64,000 nucleotides of DNA. It comes from Ooceraea biroi (taxonomy: Eukaryota; Arthropoda; Insecta; Hymenoptera; Formicidae). Where the stretch lies: the NCBI RefSeq assembly GCF_003672135.1, contig NC_039506.1, positions 19,004,497 through 19,068,496 on the forward strand, written 5' to 3'. The notes below the pieces were generated by a model, which was not told the DNA's origin, searched no databases, and was given only the letters and a program-made list of their open reading frames with translations. Of the stretch, positions 22,301-36,100 are shown piece after piece. The stretch's first letter is position 1. Each line of letters opens with the position of its first letter. Both the position numbers and the translations under genes were made by a program.

Positions 22301-23253
22301 GAGAAAAGAAAACAAAGAAAGAGAGAAGGACAAGGAGAGTGATGCGAAAAACGGAAATAAACAAATAAGATATTTATCCGCGTCCACCTTGACGACATCC
22401 AAGTAGATGATTACTTAATTATCGCCATAATTAATTATTGTCATCGATTACGATTTTTCTTACTCGTCGAATGTTGTAATTTTACTAGCGTTATTATTAT
22501 AATTTTTTGTATTATTATTATTACTGTTGTTGTTATCATCATCATTATCATCATCGGGGCGATTATTTAACGCGAGAAAGAAGACGTATCCGTGCATGAA
22601 ATGATTGCCTCTGCCTTTGCTGTCTCGATTTGGCTTCCTCGGTGCCGTGGCCGCGAAAAATTGTATAGGATTAGATAAAGCAGAGAGTTGCATATATGTA
22701 CATACATAGATATATATATACACATATATATTGTAATAAAGAGAAACTAAAAAGAAGTATATAACTGGCACCCGAGTTAAACTGGCTCGTGTCGCACAAG
22801 CAACACATGAGCAATCGCCAAAAGGGAGCGAAAACACTGTTACTTGTCAGATTATTGTCTAAAGATTCACAAATAAAAGAAGAAAATTAGATAATCTTGT
22901 CTCCGTTCACTCCGCCTCTCCTCATCCGTCCTATATCCCACCCCCTCTTTCGCTCTTCTGTCCGCCTATTCTCTTAATTTGTGTTGATTAAGGGGATCCT
23001 GGAGTCGTCTGCGTTACCGCAAAGTTTGTGCACGTTAATCTTTTTATTGATTGAAATAAGAATGAAAAATCCTTGAAAAAACGCGTTGAACTGCAGACAA
23101 ATTACATTGCTACAAAACGGTAAACTGATTCACGAGGAAGTACAGGGATGAAGAAAGCATCACTCGTGCTCTTGCAATATTAAAGCTTCGCTTTCCTTTT
23201 ATTGTATCCTTATACAAGTGTTTGAGTATATAATCGTAACGTGTGGTACGTGT
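18232..23253. other. Intergenic, no gene recognised
   Basis: Mixed AT- and GA-rich DNA with short simple repeats. AATAAA signals on the plus strand occur at 19574 and in the 22350-22880 region. A terminus-like TTAAGGGGATCCTGGAG lies at about 22989. The block 20835-20940 (GGGATACCCAATGCCTGGGG) looks like dispersed-repeat sequence, but I cannot classify it. Confidence 0.4.
19574..19579 (+). terminator. First plus-strand AATAAA found after the PKC stop
   Basis: It is 6.7 kb past the stop. It would be the PKC polyadenylation signal only if the 3' UTR is very long; a variant hexamer nearer the stop could be used instead. Confidence 0.2.
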
Positions 23254-23378
23254 GTATATATATATATATATATATATAAATATATATATATTTATTTATA
23301 TATATATATAAATATATATATATATTTATTTATATATATATAAATATATATATATATATTTATTTATATATATATATA
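23254..23378. repeat. AT minisatellite, ~45-bp self-complementary units
   Basis: Three copies of a unit alternating (TA)n with AAATATATATATATTTATTTA. Each unit is palindromic and can extrude as a cruciform. Confidence 0.85.
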
Positions 23379-26300
23379 CGTATGTATATTTTCTATATAA
23401 TCCTAAAATAGGCGCGAATCTCTCTTGCACTTGCAGAGCAATGCCATCACGCGCTGGTTCTTCACTCACTGTTGTGCGGCCTGAAACGTGCCTGAAACGC
23501 GATATGCGCGTTTGCGAGTCTCGTATCTATTTATATATATTATATATCATATATTTATATATACAGCGTCCATTTCGTTCATATATATATATATATATAT
23601 TTTTTATAACGTTAACCAATAACTTATACTTCGCTTAAAAGTTACGTGTATGGCAGACGCCATCACTTAAGTAACGTGCATGCACGTGCATATCGCCCTT
23701 ATAATTAATCACATTTGTTACATTCGCTCGCTCGTGCATACATACAGCCACACGCAACACATACACACACACAAACGCAAAAGATTTCAACGTATCTATT
23801 GTAGAAGAGACGTTGACAAAGTCGACGTCTCTTAGAACTTATTTCTCAGACAGCATGAGTGCCTTAAAGAACGTCCAGAAAGAGCCACAACAATCGAGAC
23901 GTGTCGCAAAATTCAAATTTTTAAGCTTGTCTATGTTAAATGATCTAAAAAATAAAATCCTACGCTTATCGGTCGCTTTTTTTCTAAATATTTCTTAGGT
24001 CTTTTAAATTCCCTTGAATATTCTCTTCAACACACTCACGCGCGTGCACACACACACACACACACATTATGCTACTCTTGCATCGTCACTCTTGCATAAT
24101 AACACGAAACGTAGTCTCACTCGATTAAACGGCTCTCGAAGACTAAAGACTCCCAAAGCGGATCACAGTCTATCTCTGCACACGTCGAGGTTCCGCCGAG
24201 AACCTTCAACTGTAAACGAGAACCAACGGAACAACCATGTTCACTCGCATTCTCGTCGCGATGAAACCCGTGCCTCCTCTCGCCTACGATACCTTTAATA
24301 CTCCACTGAGATCAAGAGAACCGTTCTTACAAAACTCAACAGTTCCACAACATTTTTTTAAACTTTCGGCTACATGAATCTCCGCGTCTCAAGGTCGGTT
24401 CTGCTGATTGTAACTCACGTCAGAACCGAGCATTCGTCTCGTGAACCTTGCGCATTCTACAACACCGCGATAGAGACACATTTCCAATACTTCGCATATT
24501 TTCTCAACATTTTCAATATCTTTGATAAATAATGAATGAATCACGCGGTTATTCGCGCGAGGAACTTCGCATTATTTTATAACAGACGTGCAGTCAATAT
24601 ATCAATTGTCAAAGAACGATGTGAAACATCAAGTCGGAAGCGTCGTTCGTCCTTCTTCCTTAATCAGCTCTTACACGAAAAAAAAAAAAGAGAAAAAAGG
24701 AAAGCTTTGTATTCGTAATACAAAGACGGTACATGTTCGGAAAGTTTCATCGTGGCGAAAATCTCGTAGAAAATCGGTAAATCGGTTCGCGTGGGGGTCG
24801 CCGATTTCGCGTTACAAACCGGAGAAGAAATGCGTCCCAAGAAGAGATCACTGAACACCGGAAGTACGCGGAACTTATCGTTACTTCACGAAGAATTTTT
24901 ATTGCGGGACGTTTTATGCACGTTCGCGTAATCGCGGGCAGATCCCGCAGATCGGAGAACCGGAGCATCAATTGGACGCAATTTCGCGGCGTGTATCGTA
25001 ACACCTCTTGCTTAACGTCTCTAACTGCTCTTCTCTCACTCGTGTCTGTTTTTCTCTAATTTAGCGGTTAACTTTAGTACGAAGAAAGCGACGATATCGA
25101 GAGGATTGTCTGAAGAGAATGAAGAACGGATTAGTCGATTCGTTCATGCGCATCGCGCGCGCGAGTAGCTCCTACACGCGCGCTTTTCCGGTATCAATCT
25201 TAAGCTACATTTTAAGTGATTATCAATTGCTAGCGAAGCGAGTAACTCTCCGAGTATGGATTTCGATTTTGTGCGGTTTCCGCGCGAATGGTTATACATA
25301 TATATACGTGTATATATATATAGCTATATGTTTTCGAGTTATTTCGCGACAACACACAGTACAATTGTATAGTTTTCGCAAAAGGATATCACACCGTTAA
25401 ATACGTGTATATCATAGACGCTTGATAAATCGATTTAAGAAAACGATCGTCTGGCAGTTGTCGCGCGATTTCCGGTCGCCGAAAGTGACAGTGGCAGCCG
25501 AGAAGATTTCACTCGAACGCATTGTTCGGTCTCTCCAAACGCGAGGGTCTCCCGGCGGCAATTTTCTTGTCGCGGTACGCGAGTCACTTTTGCAAAGCAA
25601 TCTACCCTCAGATCCCTCCATCGCAAATCCGTTATCCTCAGGATCGGTAGGTCACGCCACGAAGTTCCACGTGGCTGCCACTGCAAATCTCTCTTTTTCT
25701 TTATTCGCAAACGTGCGACTGTGCGTAGGAATTAGCATCGACGATCAGCGCGAATTAGTCGCGTTTCTTGGTCGCTTCGTAAAGGTAAATTTCCCTGTTA
25801 ATGTTAAGTAATGTTAATCACTCTGCGGTCGATATTAATTGATATGCCGGTGGGACAGAACGCTGTCGGTCGGAACAAACGGAGTAAACGGATATTAAGT
25901 ATCGCCGTAAGTAGCATAGTCCTCGTGTTGCTGCAAAAATTGTTATCAAAAAATGTAGCGACGGCGGCGGCGGCGGCGGCGGCGGCGGTCGCTCGTAAAA
26001 GAGGCAACAATGATAACGGTCACAATTGAAATAGAAAAGTCCTCGGTAACTCTTCTCCTGCGCTCGATAACTCTTCTAATGGCAGTTAATTATCACTCAA
26101 CTCGCGCCGGCGGCTAAGATTCTAGTCTTTAACGTGTCTCCTCGCGAGACCTAGGATCTACGATAAATAGTGGAAGAAATAAGTGTTCCTAGGCTCTAGT
26201 GCGATGCCTCGCGCAACGGTGCGTCGTCGCTTTGCTAGGCCCGGCCGAGAGAAGCAATCTCCGATTACTTCCTTCCCGTTGCCACCCCGTCCCTGCCTGA

Positions 26301-26893
26301 TTCCGCGGTTCTCCCGAGGGACACGTGAATCCAGAAGACGTTCGGACGTTCAGGGGATGTCTAAAAGACGTTCAAGAGATCAGAGGAGAAGGGAGAGGGG
26401 AATATTAACGTCCTCTCGGACGTCAACATCGCCTGATATGCGAGGACTTGATCGAGAATCAGGCAGTTACGTTTGGCATTGCGTGCGCGATGTGAAAGAA
26501 ACGCTCCAGCCGTTTACTTCCGGTCGCCACAGGCTGAAACTTCTAAACGTCAGTCTACGTGCTTTCTCGGTCTCGGAGTATCGTTAAAAGAGCAAAAGGA
26601 GCGCTCTGCGGCAACGGAACGATACGATATGGAGATTAGAGTTACTGTGTACAGTATATGTATGTGTGTGTATATATATATATGTATATTATATATATAT
26701 ATATTTATATATTAGCTGCGTATTTGTTTGATAAAATAGACAGAACCGCTTATGTGGCGCTGTGTGCGTATCTCAGATTTATGGCACTTTATATTATGGA
26801 ACGTGCGGCGCTCGACGACGACGAGAAATTCGATATTTAGGTACCAGGTTGAAGGAGAACCTTTGACCTTCGCGGAGGAGTCGCCTAGGCGTT
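23379..26893. other. Downstream flank of the myosin gene, no gene recognised
   Basis: No exon-like frame. It contains a (CA)n tract near 24049, CpG-rich patches and a (GCG)n tract. In the 300 bp just past the myosin stop I found no canonical polyadenylation hexamer on the minus strand. Confidence 0.4.
25961..25989. repeat. (GCG)9 trinucleotide tract
   Basis: About nine GGC units in an otherwise unremarkable stretch. Alanine-rich frames across it are artefacts. Confidence 0.85.
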
Positions 26894-27136
26894 CTAACTG
26901 GCCTGTGACTGTATCACCGGGGCGCCTCTGTGTAGCACCGAAGCGGGTCGGGTCTTCCGGCCGCCGGCTGCGGACGTCGGCACGCTCGCGGGCGGTTGCT
27001 GGTGCTGTTGCTGTTGTTGCTGTTGCTGCTGCTGCGCGGCTAACTGCTGGGTCATCGCTGAGTCCCGCCTCGGTATCTCCGGCGGCGACTGGAGCACCTC
27101 CATGTACTCGCGGATCAGATTCGCTATCTGATGAGC
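26894..27136 (-). CDS. Myosin exon 14: C-terminus with polyGln
   Basis: 80 residues and stop after acceptor CTTTCCAG. AHQIANLIREYMEVLQ is the last helix of the second FERM. A low-complexity tail follows (AAQQQQQQQQQQHQQPP, then GGRKTRPASV) and ends QSQAS. Confidence 0.88.
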   Translation of the reverse strand, partial: AHQIANLIREYMEVLQSPPEIPRRDSAMTQQLAAQQQQQQQQQQHQQPPASVPTSAAGGRKTRPASVLHRGAPVIQSQAS

Positions 27137-30100
27137 CTGGAAAGTAAATGACAGATCAGAATTAAACGGAATTAAATATCAAGAATCCTTTGCCGTGTTT
27201 AATTTAATTAGTATTAATTTCACTTGTACTTTCTTTTTCTGATTTTACTTTATTATTAACTACTGCTATTTTTAATTTCATATTTAAGTTCACTTCTAAT
27301 ACTACACTGATAATAATAATAAATAATAAGAATAAATACTCCAGTATTAAAGATAATAAAGATTAATTTCAATTCAATCCTAATGCAAATTAAAAATTAG
27401 TTGGAATAAAATCAAGCTAAATTATAATAGAATTTAAATCGAATTGAAATTTAAATTAGATTATTCGATTATTACTATAAATTAGCATGAAATCGAGTCT
27501 ATTGATTTGAGCTTGGATCTTTGCGATTGACTAATTGCGCCAGCTATGCTTACAAAATCACCAGTATCAGATTCAACTTCATGGTACGATGTGCGAATAG
27601 TCTTACCTGTGACGTTGTGAGGATGACTTTGCTCTGCTTCTTATCCGTGCCGGTGATGATCATCAGGCAGTTAACGGCGGGGGTGTAACTGAGGATACCG
27701 TTATACTCATAGGTACAGAGCGCGTTTCTCGAACGATGTTCCAGGAGGTGGAGACCTTTCTGATCTACGGCCAGCCAGAGCACGCGCGGCCAGTTGGATG
27801 TGAACGACTGCATCACGTCAAAGATTGTCGCGCGATGCAACGGCCACGATTGAATCAGGTTCAGGAAGGCCTTCTTGGCCTCGGGTGGTGTCATGCCGCG
27901 CAGGGATTGATGATGTTGGCGCACGCCCTCTACGCAAAGACACGGCACCAGTCGTGACGGCAGGCAGTGGCTTGATATCATTCGATAATCCTGCTCCGAT
28001 ATAGTGTCCTCGCAGTCGACCAGCTCCAGTTGCGATTGCAGAGCCGACAGCATCATCTGCAAATAATAAATAGTTAGTTAGATGACACGATGTAAACGGA
28101 CGGGATGATGATGTTTGATCGTGTTTTAGAATTTTTTTAAAGGGACTGATGGAACAAAAGTGATTACATGAAATAATAGGAAAATAATTGTAAAGAATTA
28201 TATTATTGCGATGATAACTCACAGCTTCCTTCTCGGTGATGGGGAATCTATCGGCGCGCAAATCGTGCAGCACTTGATGATACAACAACTCCTTCTCCAC
28301 AGGATCATCCAGATTCATGTATTGGTCCAGGAACAAATGTTTCTTAAATAGGAAGAAGTGGTGCGCGTGTTTCCTCTGCGCTTGCTGACTCTGCTGTGAT
28401 GTCCTGTAACGTTCCCACTTGGACATAACGTCAGCTATTTTCTCCTCAGGGATCAGCGATCGCTCGGTCGGTCCCAGCACCTCGTAGATCGCGTAGCCTA
28501 TATAACAAACAAATTAATTCAATTCAGTAAGTTTATCACGAGAGTTAATTATATTGAGATAAATGAGTTTTCTATTTGCTGGAATAAATGTTTTTTAAAT
28601 AGAAAAGCGCATGCAAATTATATAAGATTATTATATAACGTTTTGCTACTTCAAAATACAATATCGAAATTTTTCAAGTAATGAAACTATTTAAGATATT
28701 TTACTAATCCATACAAATTAGTAATTAGTAACTCAAATTATTAAATAATAAAATCAAAACTCATGATACCAAACAAAAATGGAAGAGTAACTTGATCATC
28801 TTGATCTTATTAGTGTAATCTAAACTACATCTCATCAGTCAAAGATATTTTAGTAACTCAAGAAAAACAGAGACAAAACGATATAAAGAGATGATACGGA
28901 GATACACAAGCAGGAGACGCACCCATGGCTGTTTCCTCGAGTCCGATCTTAGTCTTAATGATCTCCATGACATCTCTGGCCGTAGCAGATGGATGGAACT
29001 CGACCGCGTGGTACTGGCCGTCCATAAAGTGGAACCTCGCGTAGATCGGTCGGCGATTGATGGTGCACATGATCTCCTCGCGGCTCGGCGGCCACTGTCG
29101 CCTCCGGGTGCCCTGAGTCTTGTAAAGGCACTTCTCGGCGAATCTCGCGTATTTGCCCTCTTCGGTGACGTAGTCACTGGCGCATCGCTTCAGATGGGCG
29201 ATCAAGTACTTGCGTATGGTCTTCTGGGGCGGCAGGATCACGGAACACGCAAGCGACAGCAACGCCCAGTGCCGCAGGTTCACGCGGCTGTTGGGATCCG
29301 GATGGTCAGTCGTCTGCTTGATTAGCTGCAAGTACAGCTCGCCCAGAAGGTTCTCCTTCCGTATACAGCGTTCCATTACTGTCTGAATGAGGTTCACGTG
29401 CTCGTCCTCGACTCGGCTCACCGTGTCGCCGTTCTGCCCGAGTCCAGCGTACGTCAAGATCAACTGGAAGATGCCCAGGGCCATCTGCTCGTCGGGATCG
29501 GGTAGTTTCGACAAGCTCTGAGGTATCTGCTGCCGGCTGAACGCCCAGTAGGCATACGGGAAACCTTTGTAGGTCTCGCCGTGGTCGCCGTGTTCCTGCC
29601 TGAGCTTCTCTATCCGGTGCTTAGACAGCCTCCTGAGCGTGTTTCGCAGGAAACCGCCACCGGAATCCTGCGGTTTCCTGAGAAGCTCCGAGTCGACCAG
29701 CGTGCGCCGACAGTTGACCAAGTTGTGGTACAACCGGATGCGATCCTCGTTGGTGATGCACTTGAGTTTCTTCGTTGGCACCTCGTTCTCCGTGATCCAA
29801 CCCGCTAGCGCCGGGCAGTAGCTGACGATCAGACTACCTATCTCGTTCTTCTGCGTCGTCTCGAACACGAAGCACTTGTGCGAGCTGTCGGGATTGTGTC
29901 GCAGCAGCGAGAGCGTGATGAACGAGTCGCTCGGGTCCAGCATAATGCTCTCGACGTCCTGATAGCGGTACTCGGACAGGACGAATTTGTCATCCGGTTT
30001 GATCAGCATCAGACCGTCGCAATTGATGCCGAGAATCAGTTGATTGCCGTACGACCAGTATCCTCGATACGTGACGTCGAACATCGTCGTGCCGTAGAGA

Positions 30101-33100
30101 GGATATTGCATCACGCAGGACAGATACAGAACTTTGGCCGCCAGCTCTTTGCGCCCGGCGCCGTATTGTCGGTGTGCCTGCGCGATGATTGGCACCCAGA
30201 CGTCGTCGCCACGGGCCCGACTGATTCTGTACGGCAGGAAACTATCCACCTCGCTGTAATAATCCAGCCTGTCGTTATCCTTGGGATCACCGAGGGACAC
30301 CTGCGCTTGCAGACCCGCCAGTTGTAGCGCTACTTTTTCAGACACCGGAAAGTCGTCGCACTGAAAGTGACATGAGCAGCAATGAAAACAGACATTATAA
30401 TTGAACATTTCAGAAATATTATGTAATAAAATATATCTATAACAAACTATTTTAAAAGTAACAAATTATCTTTCTCTATATATTACATAACAAAGTATCT
30501 TAAAATAAAATATGTATTATAATAAAAAAAAACATATAATAACGTAAAATACATTTCTTTGAAACGCATTTCTACCTTTACGACATTATAGACCGCCTGC
30601 GCGTACAGCATGTTGACTTCTACAGGGTCCTGCGAGATTTCCCTCGGGTTACGGAACAGCCTACGCTTGAAAACAAAGCGATTGTCGCCGCTGCCCAGAG
30701 TGGTATTGTTTCCGCGTCGCAACGTCGAAAACGTTGATTGCGTTGTGTTCAATTTGCATTGCATCTGCTTCCTGCAATCACGGAAGCGTCATTGTATGAT
30801 AAACCGCTCGCTTCCTGATCACGCAAACGAGATCGATACGTGCTGCGTTCGATGAAACTTACATCTCCCATGCGGCAATGACATCATACAGATAGTCGTG
30901 AGCCCGCACGTGCTCTTCTCCGTCCAGTCTGCTCTGATAAATGGCCCAACCCTCGAGCGAGCGAAGACCCAGCTTTTCTCCGAGCTTGGTAACGGCGTCG
31001 GCGGCAGTATCGGTCGGGTGCACGTCGATCGCCTTGGTCCTCCCGTCCAGGAAGAAGAATCGGCAGACTATAGTGCCGAGTCGCCGCATGGCGGCGATCT
31101 CCACCGTCGACGGCGAATATCGTCTGCATGATACTTTGGTGTTCTTGCAATTGTCCACGCACCACTGCACGAACTGTCGCAGTTTGCCCTCCAGCGCGAG
31201 GTTCTTCTTCAGGAAGGAGACGAAATACTTGTAAAGCAGTTTGCTTGGCTGGAAGGCTACGATCGCCAGGCACAACAGCAGCCACACGCGTTCCACCCAT
31301 TCGGTATTGGGATTGTTGGTCGCCTGGCGAATGCACTGCACAAAGATCTCGTCTCGTAGCTCCTCCCGCTCGATCCCGTGAGCGATGATGCTCTGAATTG
31401 TAATTATTTCCTGGTCCAGCTTCATCTCGCCGCGCATGTACTTGCATAGATCCTAGCGAATAAATTATTCATAATTATACGTATAATTTTTAATTAGTAA
31501 TATTAAAATATATATACACATGTATAAAACTCACTCTAAATACGGAGCACGCGACATTCACGTTATCGGGATCGTACATGTGGATGTGCGAGTTCGGGAT
31601 ACTGGAGCCCTTGTAATAGGTAACCATCTCGTACTTGGGGATGTACTCGATGCTCTTGCCGCGCGACTTTCTCGTCAACGTGGCCATTATCGTGCCCTCC
31701 GGCGATCGCTCGTGGCTGTTGAAGTAGTTCTGTGCAAACTCTACTATATCGTGATAAGTCGCTTCGCTGTCCTGTTCCTTCTTGTCCTCCAGTTCCTGCA
31801 GTTTTCGCTCCACGCGGCACTTGCGCCGCTGCTCGCGCTCGACCGGCAGCTGCTGCGTCGTCTGCGCTGGCTGCACTTGCGCCTGATCGTGACCGTTTTG
31901 CTGTGCCTGCGATGTCGGCTGGTGATGATGGTGATGCGGATGATTCGAGCTCCTGGATTCCGGTCGGGAGGGCGGGCTGACGGCGCTCTCCTTGGTCATC
32001 TTGTTGACCGGTACGGGTGGCGGGGAGCCGCAAGTCTCGCCGTTCACCATCTGACCTGGGCTGCTACCATTATGAACGATCGGACTACCCGGATCGTTCT
32101 CTTCACGCGGCAGCACGGACTCGTAGATCGGCTCGCCGTTGTCGCTCGACGAGTCGCCATTCATCGCCAACGGCGGTGCGGGGGGTGGTGGCGGCGGAGG
32201 CGGCTCCGTGGGTTCTGGTAGACTCGGTTGACCGAGCTTGCTGCTGCTCAGGCTGTTTGTGCAAGGCATCCGTTGCTGCTGCGGAGATGTCATCTCTTGT
32301 CCGTTGACTGGAGAGGTAACCTTCGACTCGGCCTTGGCGAGCTCCATCTCCTGCTGGATGACGGTCTCCAGCTCCACGTCCAGGTCCTCCACCAACTCGT
32401 CCATCCGTTCGCCAATCTCGTCGATAATCTGATTGCTCTTGGTCGATTGCACGTCCGACAGGAACGAGAACAGATTGTCGAGGTCGACCGATTGCAGATC
32501 CGTCGCGGCCATCTTCGAGTTCATCTGCTCGGCCATCTGCGACAGTGCGGCAATCTCCTCCTGTGCTTTCCTGTAAAATTAAAAGGGAATTGCTGGCATC
32601 ACTGCTGTTATCGATCAATGCCTCGCTTTCCAGAAGTGCAAGTGCTGAATGTTACAAACAAAGTGAATCTAGTGTAACGCGGATTAACGGCGGTGTTTAG
32701 TTACGACTGAGGCATTGATTGCAATGACAGCGTAGAACAAAGAAAACTATTTTGATATTAAAATAAACATATATAATAAAGTGTAAAAAAATAAATAACG
32801 TGATGTGTAAACGTTGCAGTAATAATACACCTCCTTGAATAAAGTCCCGAATTTTACGCTGCCATCGCACCTCTCCAATTACAAGTACGATGTAACGTTT
32901 AATATCGCAATCGGTGGTGCTGTAACGTGTAATCATGCCCGTGTATATCAAACTAGAAAGCGATAACACCCGCAAACGAAGTAGAAGTTACACACGCGAC
33001 GATACTCAGAGCATGCAACGAGTGCGTGCCGTCATACGTATATATACGTCACACGTCGAGCTTCCGCCGAATTGAACTTACCCGGATTCCATCCCGGCAA

Positions 33101-36100
33101 TACCGTTGTACTGCGCGCTACAAAAGGGACACAAACGGTAACCATTAACGCACACAATCGATCGCACGCATAATTAATCGCGCGCCGTCTCACGCGGACA
33201 ACCACTATCGTCGTCTAAGCGTTGTCTAAATGGAAACGCTCGAAAGGATCAAACGATCGCCACGGGCGTGCGTCTCTTACCTCTGGCTCTCCTCCAACGC
33301 CTTCTGGTCCTCCATCAGCCTTCGCTCCTCCTCTAATCGCTCCCGCTTTCTCATCTCTTCGTCCACTCGTCTCATCTCGCGCAACGCCGCGGCCACCTCC
33401 CTCGCGAAGACACCCCGTAGGTGACTCTGGATCACTATAGCCGCCCTGCGCTTCCTGATGAACATTATTCGTAGCTTCCAGCCGCGATACGCGTGCTGCA
33501 CCTTCAACGCCGCCTCCCTTATGCGCTTGTACTCTGTTGCAATGGAGAAACAATAAAAGTTTAAGATATACAAATTCCACAAATAAACTGTTCTGCATTT
33601 TTTAAAACTTTAATAAACTTTAGAATACATATAGCAATTTTTTCAAAATAGTAAATAAGTTTCAAAGAGCAGGTTGATATTAAATTGATGCGATTCATAT
33701 ATATTTGTCAATTTTATTTGACAAATACGACAAATTAATGCATTTGATATAAGAAGTCACACATATATAATTGCAGGAAAGAGTAGAGACGCATATACGT
33801 ACCTCGTCGTTTGACGTATCCTCGCCAGATCTTCTGAATCACGATGGCATTGCTCGTCACCACCTTGTTCCTGGAGTCCTCCAAGGGCTCGTGTACGTAG
33901 CTCCTCAGGAACACCTTCGTCCGACCGATCTGCCATTCGGAGTCCGGTACTCCCTGACTGCTGATCAGACGCTTGGCTGCTTCCTTCTCGTTGCTCGAGA
34001 GCGAGAATCGGCTCCTGTCGAGGCAACGATACCTCGCGACGAAGTCGTGGAACGACATGTGTATCGGGAAGCCCTCCTTCCGTATACGAATGATGTCCAG
34101 CATACCGAGGTACTTGAGCTGATCCAGCACGAGCTTCTCATCATAGTGATTGGCCATCTTCTCCATGTTCGGCTTGATGCAGCGTGCGTACCACGGCGTG
34201 GTCCCTTGCAACACGTCTACTAGTGCCTGCAACTGATGGCGGAACGAGTCGCACAGGGTCGGCTTGCCCTTGGACGTTCCCCGCGACATCGTCGTGGTCG
34301 CGCTGCCGGTCGCCCGCGCGACCGTGCATCCCAGAAGATCCTGGTAGACACTGATCTCCTGCACGAACTCGTTCGTACTCCTGGACATGAAGTCGAAGAA
34401 CACATCCTGCTGCACGTCGCGATTCTTGTCGACGAAACCCTCGACCGTGTACGTCACGCAACCGGCGTAGTGCTTCACCCCGAATTCCTTCTCCCACTTG
34501 CGCCGATCATCCCCCTTTACGTAGCAGGAATGGCTTTCGAACTCGGCGTGCAGGTTTGTTAAGTAGGCCAGGTCCGAGCCCTTTGGCATGTGGCACTGCT
34601 CGGTCAGTAGCTTGAGTACGCACCGCGGCGGCTTCTCGATTAGTTCCAGGCACATGGTGTTGTCGGTGAATGTGATGTGCGAGTAGTGGATCTCCTCTTG
34701 GCGGTACTGAATAATCAAGCGACAAGCTGAGATGTTTATTCGCGTTGCGATTTGGTCTTTACGTTACAATGAGGCATCGTGACAACGTTATTGATTTCAT
34801 TTACGTTCTTTGCGATTGTGATACCGTATCATATTTTAATGTATTAATTGTATATTCGCATTTAATAAAACCGCTATTAATTCGTACAAATCAAATTAGA
34901 TTAAATCGGATGTATGCTATTATATTAATGCAATGTATATACTGCAACGTATGTACGTTTTTTAATGAGATATTGTGTTAGCGTTCGCCTTTTCCGTATA
35001 ATTATATTATATTTAATTCCAGCGATCTCCGCATTAAATATATACTCGCAATTATAATAAAGCTGTTATTAATTATATATAAATTATGATAAATTAAATA
35101 TATACGACGTTTATGAAAATATGTGAGGCTCGTATTATTATACGTCAGTAAATTATCGTTATTATATCACAAATTGTGCAAACTCAATATTTTGGCGCGT
35201 GAAGTGTGCATGCAACAAATTGGAACTCACTAATTCCTGCTCCAGCGCAAAGACGTAGTGGTTGAAGAACTTGTGCAGCTTCTCGTTCGTGTAATTAATG
35301 CAGAGCTGCTCGAAGCTGTTAAGCGTGAAATTCTCGAAACCAAAGATGTCGAGCACCCCGAGGAACCTCGAGCTGTCCTGACCCGGATTCGTGCAGTTGT
35401 TGATGTGATGTATCAGCCAGGCAAAGGTGCGCGAGTAGAGCGCCTTCGCCATCGCGTGCCGGTTCTCACGGGCCTCCTGCACCTTCAGCGGAATCTCCGT
35501 GATGTTACCGCGCACGTTTATCTGCCGGATCAGCACCACCCGGGTGAGATCCTCCACCTGGAGACCCAGCAGCGGCGCCACCGTGTCGACTATGTTCCTG
35601 TCCTCCTTCGACAACTCGCATCTCTCACCGTCGACGTCCTCGAAGCTCAAGTTTCCCAGCCACAGGATAGCCGACAGCACCCGGAAGATGCCCTCGCACA
35701 TTTCCGGCGGAACCTACACGGCGGAAGCGTGCAATTAACGTCTCCGTGCGATAACAATGGAGACGATGCCGCGAATTTCTTTCGTTCGAACAACGAAGCT
35801 AAATACCTGGAGCACATTGAAGGCGAGCCGGAGAGCGTCGAGCTTCTTGGAGTCGGAAATTCCGTCGATCTTCACGCAGCCGGACTGGTTATAGAGGTAT
35901 TTATAATGACTAGCCGGTCGCAGCTGATATTGCTCGGCGAATTCCTTGTCCCTCGTGCCGGCCTCGACTACCTGATAGAACACGTGATAGTTGCGCTCTC
36001 CCGGGCTCTGGAAGGTGATGCGACTCTGTTCCAGCAGATAGTCCTGTATGATGCATCCCTTGATCATCCACTTGCTGTCGAAGCACACTTGCATGAACTT

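Noticed and set aside
33087..33114. Possible myosin micro-exon (minus strand, TACAACGGTATTGCC ... GAATCCG) with good splice signals
   Set aside because: Including it shifts the frame between exons 7 and 8, whereas joining those two directly is in phase and continuous.
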